DNA from: Rhodococcoides kyotonense
GTDB lineage: Bacteria; Actinomycetota; Actinomycetes; Mycobacteriales; Mycobacteriaceae
Reading direction: 5' to 3'
Length of the DNA: 64,000 nt
NCBI RefSeq assembly: GCF_001645385.1
Contig: NZ_LVHI01000007.1
Span: forward strand, 60,868-124,867
The notes under the pieces are model-generated. The model saw only the letters and a program-made list of their open reading frames with translations. It made no database searches and had not been told where the DNA came from. The translations under genes were made by a program, and so were the position numbers. Below, piece after piece: positions 29,760 to 37,405 of this stretch (position 1 is its first letter; every line of letters starts with the position of its first letter).

Positions 29760-30587
29760 TCAGCTCCCGGTGAACTTCGCGGGACGCTTCTCGAAGACCG
29801 CGGTGATGGCCTCGGTCAGGTCGTTCGACGCGAGGAATGCCGCGTTCCATGCCGCGACGTAGCGAAGACTGTCGTCGACGGCCGCGGAGCGGGAGTGGTC
29901 GAGCACCGTCTTGACACCCTGGACGACGAGCGGCGGATTCGCGGCGATCTCGGCCGCGGTGGCACGAGCTGCGGCGAGCACGGCGTCGGCGTCGTCGAAC
30001 ACGTCGTTCACGAGCCCGATCTTCTCTGCACGCGCGGCGTCGATGTCCTTGCCCGTCAACGCGAGTTCGCGTACGTGACCGTCGCCGATGATCGCGGGAA
30101 GCCGCGCGAGCGACCCCATGTCGGCGACGATCGCGACCTTGACCTCGCGCACGCTGAACTTGGCGTCGGCGCAGGCGTAGCGAATGTCCGCGGCGCTGAT
30201 CAGGTCGAGTCCGCCGCCGATGCACCAGCCTTGTACCGCGACGACGACGGGTTTGCGGCAGTCGGCGACGGCGCCCGTGGCCAGCTGCATCCGCTTGATC
30301 GTGTCGTGGAACGTGGTGCGCGGGCCCGCGAGCGCCTTGTCGGCCATCAGCGGCGCGAATTCACCGCCCATCGCAGCGAGGTCGAGCCCGTACGTGAAGT
30401 GCTTTCCCGACGCGGCGAGGACGATCGCACGAACCTCCGGATCGGCGTCGAGCTGTGTGAACAGCTGTGGACACTCGCTCCAGAAATCCGGACCCATCGC
30501 GTTGCCCTTGCCGGGACCGATCAGCGTCACCTCCGCCACGTGGTCGGAGATTTCCACCGAGAATGCCTTCCAGCTCTGTTCCGTCAT
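29760..30587 (-). CDS. Enoyl-CoA hydratase/isomerase (crotonase family)
   Basis: A 275-residue crotonase. The oxyanion-hole segments are 'HFTYGLDLAAMG' near residue 62 and 'GWCIGGGLDLISAADIRYA' near residue 120; the residue pattern 'REVKVAIVADMGSLARLP' with Asp near 155 suggests a dienoyl-CoA isomerase-like site rather than the Glu/Glu pair of hydratases. Similar to the mycobacterial EchA21 branch. First gene of an operon with a MarR regulator. Confidence 0.85.
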   Translation of the reverse strand: MTEQSWKAFSVEISDHVAEVTLIGPGKGNAMGPDFWSECPQLFTQLDADPEVRAIVLAASGKHFTYGLDLAAMGGEFAPLMADKALAGPRTTFHDTIKRMQLATGAVADCRKPVVVAVQGWCIGGGLDLISAADIRYACADAKFSVREVKVAIVADMGSLARLPAIIGDGHVRELALTGKDIDAARAEKIGLVNDVFDDADAVLAAARATAAEIAANPPLVVQGVKTVLDHSRSAAVDDSLRYVAAWNAAFLASNDLTEAITAVFEKRPAKFTGS

Positions 30588-30629
30588 AGGGCGAGCCTAA
30601 TGGAGGACACAGCGACGAGGTCAGGCTGT

Positions 30630-30644
30630 GTTACGCCGCGTAAC
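30630..30644. promoter_or_regulatory. 15-bp perfect palindrome, candidate MarR operator
   Basis: GTTACGCCGCGTAAC consists of 7-bp arms around a single base, 43-57 nt upstream of the enoyl-CoA hydratase start. Arm spacing fits a MarR dimer. Binding is inferred only from position and symmetry. Confidence 0.5.
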
Positions 30645-30706
30645 GCCTGCGCTAACACCGTGCGGAACCGCTGGAGGTGGCCGCCACCGCGGCTCATGAT
30701 CGATCC

Positions 30707-31033
30707 ATGATGATGCATCAGGGTCTTGGATTGGATGTGTTCAACGACCTGCCGCGTCACAAGGCGGTACATGCGCTCTTCGAGTGCTGCTGCTCGGTGA
30801 CGTGGGCGTCGCACGTGGCGGACGGACGCGCATACGGCTCGTACGCCGAGTTCTTCACCCGGGCCGATCTCGAACTGGGCGAGCTGTCCGATGCCGACGT
30901 CGATGCGCTCGCGTCGACCTGTCCGTCGATGACCGGGATCGACGCGGCGATGCTGCGGCGGGAATTGGCGAAGGTCAACCGCACTCGGTTGCAGAAACTC
31001 CTGGGCCCCGAGGGCGGTTGGCCTCCGTACTGA
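30707..31033 (+). CDS. Short OHCU-decarboxylase-like protein
   Basis: A 108-residue protein whose N-terminal half matches the entry of OHCU decarboxylases (ureide pathway): 'FNDLPRHKAVHALFECC' and 'SVTWASHVADGRAYGS'. Those enzymes are about 160 residues; here the second half is shortened and the usual catalytic His/'PRIG' segment is replaced by 'ALASTCPSMTGIDAAM'. It may be a divergent small paralogue without decarboxylase activity. The start is one of several adjacent ATGs (30707); a GTG at 30677 is possible. Allantoicase lies 2.5 kb away. It is convergent with the siderophore-binding gene, stops 1 nt apart. Confidence 0.6.
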   Translation: MMMHQGLGLDVFNDLPRHKAVHALFECCCSVTWASHVADGRAYGSYAEFFTRADLELGELSDADVDALASTCPSMTGIDAAMLRRELAKVNRTRLQKLLGPEGGWPPY

Positions 31034-31034
31034 C

Positions 31035-32045
31035 CTACGCGGCCAGCTGCGCCTGCAAGCGTTCGACGACGTTGGTCGCGCTGTAGTAGTCGAGCCGGAA
31101 GCTGTCGAGGCCCGCGTCGTAGATGTGGTCTCCGGTGACGGCAGGCGACTGTGCGAGTTGCGGATCGGCGACATACGCAGCCACGTCGGACTCGTCCGCG
31201 CTGACGAGCACGACCGTGTTACCGGTGAACGCGCGGCTGAAGTTCTCGGGCGAAACGGAGACGATGTCCTTGCGCGCACCCATGCTGGTGTCGCCGAGGA
31301 CGGCGTCGGGCATCTCGGCGAGGGTGAACCCGAGGTCGACCAGCAGTTTGCCCTGCGCCGACTCGCCGGTCCACACGTTCGCGGACTCGGCGCCGTTGTA
31401 GACCAGCGCGGTCGTCGGCTGTGGCGGCAGAGCGATCGCTTCTCTCGCGGCCTCGACGGTGTCGCCGAACGTCGCGATGACGTCCGCGGCGTCGGACTCG
31501 TGTCCCGTCGCCTCGCCGAGGACGGTGGCGACGTCCTGCCACGTCTTGTTGCCGTAGTCGACGACGATCGTCGGGGCGACCTGGCTCAGCTGGTCGTACA
31601 GCTCGATCGCGGAATCCGCGCCGGTCTTCGAGACCACGATCAGGTCGGGATCCTGGACGACGATCTGCTCGATGTCGATGTCTGCCGACGGCAGCGGTTC
31701 GACGCCGCGCTCGGCCGCGATGTCGCCCCACTGGGTGAAGAATCCCTGTTCGTCGGCCACGTCCGTGTTGGGTGACGTCGCACCGCTCGCCACGACGGGT
31801 GCATCGATCGCGAGGAGACTGCCGGTCAACGTGACCGACGTCGACACGATCCGCTCCGGTGCGGCCGGGATCTCCACCGGGCCCTGTTCCGTGTCGACCG
31901 TCCGTGGCCAGTTCGCGTCACCGCTCGTGGACGATTGCGCGTCCGCCGCGTCCGGCCCCTCCGAGGAACTACAACCGGCGAGACCTACGGCCGCGACCGC
32001 CAGTACCGCCGCGGTACGCACCAGACCGCTTCTTCTTCCGAACAC
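31035..32045 (-). CDS. Fe(3+)-siderophore ABC transporter substrate-binding lipoprotein (FepB-like)
   Basis: A 336-residue class III solute-binding protein. The signal peptide ends in the lipobox 'AVGLAGC' (Cys near residue 25), so it is a lipid-anchored cell-surface protein. The two lobes are marked by 'APERIVSTSVTLTGSLLA' and 'DPDLIVVSKTG', joined by a long helix. Its nearest class is the enterobactin-type FepB group. No permease or ATPase gene is adjacent. The divergent gene is an enterochelin-type esterase, and an iron box lies between them, so both likely serve import and release of a catecholate siderophore. Confidence 0.85.
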   Translation of the reverse strand: MFGRRSGLVRTAAVLAVAAVGLAGCSSSEGPDAADAQSSTSGDANWPRTVDTEQGPVEIPAAPERIVSTSVTLTGSLLAIDAPVVASGATSPNTDVADEQGFFTQWGDIAAERGVEPLPSADIDIEQIVVQDPDLIVVSKTGADSAIELYDQLSQVAPTIVVDYGNKTWQDVATVLGEATGHESDAADVIATFGDTVEAAREAIALPPQPTTALVYNGAESANVWTGESAQGKLLVDLGFTLAEMPDAVLGDTSMGARKDIVSVSPENFSRAFTGNTVVLVSADESDVAAYVADPQLAQSPAVTGDHIYDAGLDSFRLDYYSATNVVERLQAQLAA

Positions 32046-32065
32046 GTCAGAACACCCTTTCGACC

Positions 32066-32084
32066 GGAGGTTAGGCTTGCCTCA
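32066..32084. promoter_or_regulatory. IdeR/DtxR iron box between the two siderophore genes
   Basis: GGAGGTTAGGCTTGCCTCA matches the 19-bp IdeR consensus at 14 positions by hand alignment. It overlaps a TAGGCT (-10-like, 32072-32077) that sits 6 nt before the esterase ATG, and the last base is the A of that ATG. On the other strand TAACCT is a -10 candidate for the FepB-like gene. Iron-loaded IdeR bound here would block both promoters. Confidence 0.8.
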
Positions 32085-33379
32085 TGCTAGAGGACGTGGA
32101 GTCGCAATTGCGCACCGAGTTGATCGCTGCCGGATCGGAAGACGTGTTCTGGGCGGGCGTATCGAGAGCGGGACTTCCGCGCATCGAGGCCTCGGGCGAC
32201 AGCCGGGTCCGGGTGACTTTCTTGTGGAGAGATGCAGCGACGAAACCCTTCAGGGTCTACTTCGACGCGAGTTCGCTCACCGACCACCACGCCGAAGACC
32301 TGACCGACATGACACAGGTGGACGACAGCGGAATCTGGTTCTGGAGCACCGAGATCACCCGCACGTGGCGCGGGACCTACTGCTTCATGCCCGTCGCGGA
32401 GGAGGTCGTTCGTACGTTGGATCCGCCGGGTGTCGCCGCCACACGCGAGGGTGTCCGCACTCGCTTCCTCGGCCTACTCGAGCATGCCGTCCCCGACGAG
32501 AACAACGTCCGACGCTTCGGCCGTGGATCGATCGCGGAGATGCCCGACGCGCCCGTTCAACGATGGTGGAACGACGACACCACTCTCGGTTCGACACCTC
32601 GAAAACTACGGTGGCACAGCGGTTCTCTCGGTAATTCACGCGACGTCTGGATTCACGAGACCGTCGGCCACGGGGTTTCCTCCGAGCGACCGCTGGTCAT
32701 CGTGCTCGACGGAAGACGATGGATCGACGAGGCACCGCTGACTCCGGTGCTCGACGCCGCGGTGCGCGACGACGCACTGCCACCGTCGGTGATCCTGTTC
32801 GTCGATTCCGGCGACGGGGACATGCGCAGTCGTGAATTGCCTTGTCACCGCCCGTTCTGGGAGGCCGTCGTCGACGAACTGATCCCACTCGCGGCGCACG
32901 AGGCGTCGTTCACAGGCGATCCGCGTCGAACCGTCGTCTCCGGGCAGAGTTTCGGCGGCCTCGCATCGCTGTTCGCTGCCCTGGAGTTCCCACACCGATT
33001 CGGCCTTGTCGCAAGCCAATCCGGGTCGTTCTGGTGGCCGGTCATGTCGCACCGAGGCGTGCGCGGGCCCCTCGGCGGACGCGTCGCCGAGATGCTCACC
33101 GCATCGTCGGACGCACTGCCGATACGGGTCGTCATGGACGTCGGAGTTCACGAGGGCGACATGCAGGCACACAACCACCACGTCGCGACAATGCTGCGCG
33201 CACGTGGCGTCACCGTCGACTACCACGAATTCGACGGTGGGCACGAAACTCTGTGTTGGAGGGGAGGATTGACGTCGGCACTGATCACATTGCTAGAACA
33301 GACCGGCGATTCGGCCGACGAAGAATGCGACGACGAGGATCACGAGGAGCGCGACGATTCCGAGGAAAACGACCGGTAG
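32084..33379 (+). CDS. Enterochelin esterase-type hydrolase (Fes-like)
   Basis: A 431-residue protein. Residues ~1-170 form the enterochelin-esterase N-terminal domain ('VRVTFLWRDAATKPFRVYFD') and ~180-400 the alpha/beta hydrolase. The nucleophile elbow is 'VVSGQSFGGLASLFAAL' near residue 290, Asp is in 'VMDVGVHEGDM' and the catalytic His in 'EFDGGHETLCWRGGL'. It releases iron by hydrolysing the ferric siderophore in the cytosol. It has no ribosome site and is probably leaderless. The last ~25 residues are almost all Asp/Glu and are encoded antisense to the end of a convergent gene. Confidence 0.88.
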   Translation: MLEDVESQLRTELIAAGSEDVFWAGVSRAGLPRIEASGDSRVRVTFLWRDAATKPFRVYFDASSLTDHHAEDLTDMTQVDDSGIWFWSTEITRTWRGTYCFMPVAEEVVRTLDPPGVAATREGVRTRFLGLLEHAVPDENNVRRFGRGSIAEMPDAPVQRWWNDDTTLGSTPRKLRWHSGSLGNSRDVWIHETVGHGVSSERPLVIVLDGRRWIDEAPLTPVLDAAVRDDALPPSVILFVDSGDGDMRSRELPCHRPFWEAVVDELIPLAAHEASFTGDPRRTVVSGQSFGGLASLFAALEFPHRFGLVASQSGSFWWPVMSHRGVRGPLGGRVAEMLTASSDALPIRVVMDVGVHEGDMQAHNHHVATMLRARGVTVDYHEFDGGHETLCWRGGLTSALITLLEQTGDSADEECDDEDHEERDDSEENDR

Positions 33380-33514
33380 GGCCAATCCACGTTGAGGAGG
33401 TTCGTGATTGGGTCCCCCGACGCCGGTCTCGACGGGAGGAGTGTCCCCTGGAGCGACGCCACCACCGGGTTCGAGGCCAGCGGTGTCGTCGGGTTCGGGG
33501 TTCTGAGCAGTCAT
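33293..33514 (-). CDS. DUF6480 small single-TM protein
   Basis: A 73-residue protein with the family's N-terminal 'NPEPDDTAGLEPGGGVAPGD' signature, a Pro-rich linker and one TM helix near the C terminus ('LALPVVFLGIVALLVILVV' region). DUF6480 proteins are common in Rhodococcus and relatives; function unknown. Start ATG 33514. The last 87 nt, coding for the TM helix, overlap the 3' end of the esterase gene on the other strand. Confidence 0.8.
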   Translation of the reverse strand: MTAQNPEPDDTAGLEPGGGVAPGDTPPVETGVGGPNHEPPQRGLALPVVFLGIVALLVILVVAFFVGRIAGLF

Positions 33515-33578
33515 GTCTCGCGAGTACCCGATGCGCTTCGACTCAACCCGCCGGGAGTCTTCGCTTATTCTCACGAGT

Positions 33579-34538
33579 ATGACGGCCACGTTCCCCCTTC
33601 CCCTGCCCGACCTCGCCGTTCGCACGCTGGGCGGTGCCGTCGTCTGGGCGAACGACGAGACGTTCGCGGAGAAGGAGAATCTGATCACCCCGGGCAAGGC
33701 CGACTTCTCCAAGGCCACCTTCGGACACAAGGGACAGATATACGACGGCTGGGAGACGCGTCGGCGTCGGGAAGCGGGATACGACGAGGCCATCGTGCGT
33801 CTCGGCGCACCGGGCGTCGTCGATGCAGTCGTCGTCGACACCGCGTGGTTCACCGGTAACTACCCGCCCGAGATCTCCGTCGAGGCCGCGGCGGTAGAGG
33901 GCTTCCCGTCGGGCCAGGAACTGTACGACGACGCCGAGTGGATGACCATCGTTCCGCGGAGCCCCGTGAACGGCGACACCGAGAACCGGTTCGAAGTGGA
34001 GTCCTCCGACCGCTGGACGCACGTGAAGCTGTCGATCTACCCCGACGGTGGCGTCGCACGGCTGCGCGTTCTGGGCCGTGGACGTCCCGACCCGCGTTTT
34101 CTCGCTGCGGGCCCGTTCGACCTGGCGGCGCTCGAGAACGGCGGCTACGTGTCGGCGTGCTCCAACATGTTCTACAGCTCGCCGAACAACCTGCTGTTCC
34201 CCGGCCCACCGCGGTCGATGGGCGAGGGTTGGGAGACGTCCCGCCGGCGAAACGACGCGAACGACTGGGTTCAGGTCATGCTCGCAGGAACCGGTACCGT
34301 CCGGTTGGCCGAACTCGACACATCCTGTTTTCTCGGCAATGCCCCCGGCGCGGCGTCGTTGAAAGGCCGTCTCGGCGACGGGGAATGGATCGAGCTGCTC
34401 CCCCGGACTCGTCTGCAGCCGGACACCCGTCACCGGTTCGTCCTGGACGCCGCCGAGCCCGTCTCCGAGGTACGGATGGACATCTACCCCGACGGCGGCA
34501 TGGCACGCCTGCGACTGTTCGGGGGTCTGCTCGATTGA
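33579..34538 (+). CDS. alc: Allantoicase
   Basis: A 319-residue protein made of two allantoicase repeats, each ending in a jelly-roll segment with 'KLSIYPDGGVARLRVLG' (about residue 165) and 'RMDIYPDGGMARLRLFG' (about residue 305). 'DGWETRRRREAGYDEAIVRLG' (shortened: DGWETRRRR) and 'GEGWETSRRR' mark the paired domains. It hydrolyses allantoate to ureidoglycolate and urea in purine breakdown. ATG 33579 was chosen as it starts the conserved part. No other gene of the allantoin pathway is adjacent. The stop lies inside the first unit of a 37-bp tandem repeat. Confidence 0.93.
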   Translation: MTATFPLPLPDLAVRTLGGAVVWANDETFAEKENLITPGKADFSKATFGHKGQIYDGWETRRRREAGYDEAIVRLGAPGVVDAVVVDTAWFTGNYPPEISVEAAAVEGFPSGQELYDDAEWMTIVPRSPVNGDTENRFEVESSDRWTHVKLSIYPDGGVARLRVLGRGRPDPRFLAAGPFDLAALENGGYVSACSNMFYSSPNNLLFPGPPRSMGEGWETSRRRNDANDWVQVMLAGTGTVRLAELDTSCFLGNAPGAASLKGRLGDGEWIELLPRTRLQPDTRHRFVLDAAEPVSEVRMDIYPDGGMARLRLFGGLLD

Positions 34539-34616
34539 TGGCTCATTCCGCAGGCTCCACTCCCGCCTCGATTGATGGCTCATTGCGCAGGCTCCACTCC
34601 CGCCTCGATTGATGGG
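34531..34616. repeat. 37-bp tandem repeat (2.3 copies)
   Basis: Two units, 34531-34567 and 34568-34604, differ at one base (CATTCCG versus CATTGCG), followed by a 12-nt partial third unit. Each begins TCGATTGATGGCTCATT. The allantoicase stop is in unit 1. The core resembles repeats near 63.7 kb. Confidence 0.9.
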
Positions 34617-34664
34617 TCGCCCTTTGCGCCTGCGGAGTTGCTCGACTGGCAATACTCTTGGAGG

Positions 34665-35138
34665 ATGCCCCGGCTTCTCCACCCGAACGCGGCGCATGTC
34701 GCCGACATCCTGATCTCGCGCGGGCACCACGGGGTGGTCGTCACCTCGCCCGAACCCACATCGACCGCAGAAGCCGCTGCGGAATCGCTCGGCGTGAGCG
34801 TCGGCGCGATCGTGAAATCGCTGGTGTTCCTCCTCGACGACGACCCGGTGCTGCTGCTGGTGTCCGGAGCCCACCAGGTGAACTCGAACGCCACCGGCGA
34901 ACGGTTGGGCGGCACGCTGCAGCGCGCACCGCTCGATCTCGTCAAATTGGCGACGGATCAGCCGATCGGCGGCATCGCACCCGTCGGGCACCCCACCAAC
35001 CTGGCTACCTACATCGACGAGTCGCTGTCCCAGTACCCCGAATTGTGGGCTGCGGCAGGGCATCCGAACACGATCTTCAGGACGACGTTCAAGGAGCTGC
35101 TACGCATCACGGCAGGCCTCGCCGTGGATGTGACCTGA
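34665..35138 (+). CDS. YbaK/EbsC-family (aminoacyl-tRNA deacylase-like) protein
   Basis: A 157-residue protein of the YbaK/ProX fold. It shows 'SVGAIVKSLVFLLDD' with the conserved Lys of the deacylase site, 'LLLVSGAHQVN' and 'GGIAPVGHPTNLATYIDESL' near residue 105. Relatives remove mischarged amino acids such as Ala or Cys from tRNA-Pro; substrate here is not predictable. ATG 34665 follows GGAGG closely and starts at 'MPRLLHPNAAHV'. It lies just after the tandem repeat. Confidence 0.85.
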   Translation: MPRLLHPNAAHVADILISRGHHGVVVTSPEPTSTAEAAAESLGVSVGAIVKSLVFLLDDDPVLLLVSGAHQVNSNATGERLGGTLQRAPLDLVKLATDQPIGGIAPVGHPTNLATYIDESLSQYPELWAAAGHPNTIFRTTFKELLRITAGLAVDVT

Positions 35139-35212
35139 CTGCGCAACTCATTGCACAGAATCGGCCCGAATCGGCGATCTCCCGTCGATTCGGGTCGATC
35201 GTGTGCAGTCAG
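35135..35212. terminator. Convergent-gene hairpin
   Basis: CTGACTGC (35135-35142) pairs with GCAGTCAG (35205-35212), and a longer imperfect stem of about 25 bp lies inside (35152-35176 with 35183-35207). It separates two convergent genes and could terminate both. Confidence 0.6.
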
Positions 35213-35218
35213 TCGCGC

Positions 35219-35728
35219 TCAGGACGCGAGTTCACGTGCCGACGGCACGGCACCCGTCGCGGCGAGGAGTCCGTCGACCTGGAACGCGACGCCACGGTCC
35301 TCCAACCACGGGACGACGCCCGCTGCGACGTCGGCCAGGTTGCGCGCCTCTGGTCCGACGGCGACGAGGGTGACGCCGTCGGCCACCTCGGCGGCCTTCA
35401 CGTCGGCGACGAGCCCCGCCAGACCTGCAGCGGTTCCGACGTACCGGATGGAACCGGGAACGGCGGGCACGTCCAACGCCGCGAACTCACGACGCGCGGT
35501 CCTGGCGTCGTCGGCGATGTGGAACTCGATGTCGAGGAAGACTGCGACGCTGTCGGCTTCCTTGCCTGCGGCCACTGCATCGGAGCGCAGTGCCGTGCGA
35601 GCCTGTTGGCCCTCACGAAGGTCTGCGGCGACGATGCGGGCGACCGCCTCGGTCGGAACGGCGTCGGTGATTTCGGTCCAGGTGCCCGCATGATCGACGG
35701 CGACGCGTACGGGTGAAGTGTTCGACAT
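35219..35728 (-). CDS. Hypothetical protein resembling the C-terminal part of luciferase-like monooxygenases
   Basis: A 169-residue protein not recognised with certainty. The segment 'LAGLVADVKAAEVADGVTLVA' region (about residues 105-125) followed by 'VAAGVVPWLEDRGV' resembles the last strand-helix pair of FMN-dependent LLM monooxygenases (NtaA/DszA group), but the rest of the TIM barrel is absent. It could be a decayed or repurposed piece, or a non-catalytic partner. It follows the SAM-riboswitch-controlled cysteine-desulfurase-like gene by 132 nt on the same strand, so a link to sulfur metabolism is plausible. ATG 35728 has AGGACA upstream. Confidence 0.55.
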   Translation of the reverse strand: MSNTSPVRVAVDHAGTWTEITDAVPTEAVARIVAADLREGQQARTALRSDAVAAGKEADSVAVFLDIEFHIADDARTARREFAALDVPAVPGSIRYVGTAAGLAGLVADVKAAEVADGVTLVAVGPEARNLADVAAGVVPWLEDRGVAFQVDGLLAATGAVPSARELAS

Positions 35729-35860
35729 GAGATGTCCTGTCGTGGAAGCAGGGGAAGGTTGCCTAGGTCCTACCCGAGCGACTACAAGACCCGGAGGCCG
35801 TGCGGCACAGATCCACGTACCTGTCGCGCCAGAATCGGCCCTGCGACACGACATTTGCTG

Positions 35861-37204
35861 TCATGACCCGATGCTAACCTCTCCGTTCGCGCACGGGGAT
35901 CCCACGCCTGCGCTGCCGTCGGCGATCGCAGGGAACGGGCGCGGATCGGGCACGGGGTTCCACCATCCGTTGTCCTCCTCGTAGACCCACGAGGGGCCGG
36001 ACGAGGCCAACTGCGCGACGGCGTCGACGAGGCGGTCCACGTCGGCGTCGGAACTACCGAGCCCCAGGCTGGCCCGCACGGCGCCGCCCGCGTAACCGAG
36101 CCGCTGCAGCAACGGGTGGGCGCAGAACTTGCCGTCGCGCACGCCGATTCCGTGCTCGGCGGACAGGTACGCGGCGATCTCGCCCGGGCCGTACCCGTCG
36201 AGTGCGAATGTGACGATGCCCACACTGTCCGGAGCGTCGTTCCACACCGACAGGAGCTGAATTCCGTCGATTCCGGCCAACCCGTCGCGTAGCCGAGTGC
36301 ACAGACGACGCTCGTGGTCGACGGCACCTGCCGCCTCGTACGCCGTGATCGCCTCGCACGCAGCTGCGAGCGCGACGACGCCGAGCACGTTCGGGGTCCC
36401 GGCCTCGTGACGCGCGGGTGACAGAGCCCAGTCGGTCGACGTCGTGGTCACGTGTCGCACCGCGCCACCACCGGCAAGGTAGGGCTCACCGGCGTCGAGC
36501 CAGTCACGCCTGCCGACGAGGACACCCGCACCGTGCGGCGCGTACAGCTTGTGGCCCGAGAAGGCGAGGTAGTCGACGCCCAGGTCGGCAAGATTCACGC
36601 GGCGATGCGGCACCAACTGGGCACCGTCGACGAGAATTCGAGCACCGTGCCGATGCGCGAGCGACGCGAGTTCGCGGATGGGCAGCACCTCGCCCGTGAC
36701 GTTCGATGCTCCCGTGACGGCAAGCAGCGCAGCGGGTTTCGTCTGCAGTTCCGCGTCGATGCGCGCGACCGTCTCGGAGACCGAGTCCGCTGCGGCGACG
36801 ACGCGACGCCCGTTCCACGGCAACAGGTTCGCGTGGTGCTCGATGTCGAGCACGACGGTGTCTCCCGGGACACATCCGGCGAGAAGGTTCAGCGAGTCCG
36901 TGGTGTTCCGCGTGAAGATCACGACGGAATCCTGTTGCGCTCCAACGAATTCGGAGACGGTCACCCGAGCCTTCTCGTATGCGGCCGTCGAGACCCGCGA
37001 TGCATATCCGGCACCCCGGTGCACGCTGGAGTAGAACGGCAGCAGCTCCTCGATTCGCGCGGACACCTCGGCGAGCGCAGGTGCACTGGCCGCGTAGTCG
37101 AAGTTCGCGTAGCTGCAGGTGGTTCCGTCGACGAGCGGGACCTGCACGTTCGCGCCGCTGACCGCAGCGAACGGTGCACAGGTCTTCTCGAGAACAGCAG
37201 TCAT
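35861..37204 (-). CDS. Cysteine desulfurase-like class V aminotransferase
   Basis: A 447-residue fold-type I PLP enzyme. The PLP lysine is in 'LAFSGHKLYAPHGAG' near residue 215, 'GAQLVPHRRV' supplies the PLP Asp-type contact upstream, and 'VRDGKFCAHPLL' near residue 370 carries the loop Cys that accepts sulfur in SufS/CsdA-type desulfurases. C-terminal ~40 residues are an extra tail. The ATG at 37204 is preceded by AAGGGG. A complete SAM-IV riboswitch lies in its 5' leader, so it is very likely repressed by S-adenosylmethionine and works in sulfur or methionine supply rather than in Fe-S assembly. Some family members are lyases of other C-S bonds. Confidence 0.85.
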   Translation of the reverse strand: MTAVLEKTCAPFAAVSGANVQVPLVDGTTCSYANFDYAASAPALAEVSARIEELLPFYSSVHRGAGYASRVSTAAYEKARVTVSEFVGAQQDSVVIFTRNTTDSLNLLAGCVPGDTVVLDIEHHANLLPWNGRRVVAAADSVSETVARIDAELQTKPAALLAVTGASNVTGEVLPIRELASLAHRHGARILVDGAQLVPHRRVNLADLGVDYLAFSGHKLYAPHGAGVLVGRRDWLDAGEPYLAGGGAVRHVTTTSTDWALSPARHEAGTPNVLGVVALAAACEAITAYEAAGAVDHERRLCTRLRDGLAGIDGIQLLSVWNDAPDSVGIVTFALDGYGPGEIAAYLSAEHGIGVRDGKFCAHPLLQRLGYAGGAVRASLGLGSSDADVDRLVDAVAQLASSGPSWVYEEDNGWWNPVPDPRPFPAIADGSAGVGSPCANGEVSIGS

Positions 37205-37250
37205 GACAATTATCCCCTTGTCGTTCGGGGACCCACGCCGATACGGCGTT

Positions 37251-37368
37251 CGAGTCCGCGCTTGCCGCACCGGTTCTCCGGCGTCGGCCAGGTCGTCACC
37301 CGGAGCACCCCACCGCGGAGGAGGGTTGCCGACCAGCGAGCCGGGGCTTTGCGCTGGTACTCATGACC
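37251..37368 (-). promoter_or_regulatory. SAM-IV riboswitch
   Basis: The 118-nt leader matches the SAM-IV family throughout: P1 begins GGTCATGAGTACCAGCG, the core AAGCCCCGGCTCGCTGG follows, then GGCAACCCTCC, GCGGTGGGGTGCTCCGGGTG and the closing GACC. The 3' pseudoknot hairpin CGGCAAGCGCGG, which distinguishes SAM-IV from SAM-I, is present at the end. SAM-IV is found in actinobacteria and turns off sulfur/methionine genes when SAM is high. The aptamer ends 46 nt before the start codon, so control could be translational or by termination. Confidence 0.96.
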
Positions 37369-37375
37369 TGAACTG

Positions 37376-37405
37376 AGAATGGCAAACGACTCTCGTCATT
37401 GTCAA
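37376..37405 (-). promoter_or_regulatory. Promoter for the SAM-IV riboswitch transcript
   Basis: TTGACA (37405-37400) is followed after 18 nt by CATTCT (37381-37376). Transcription would begin about 7 nt downstream, exactly at the 5' end of the riboswitch. Confidence 0.7.
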
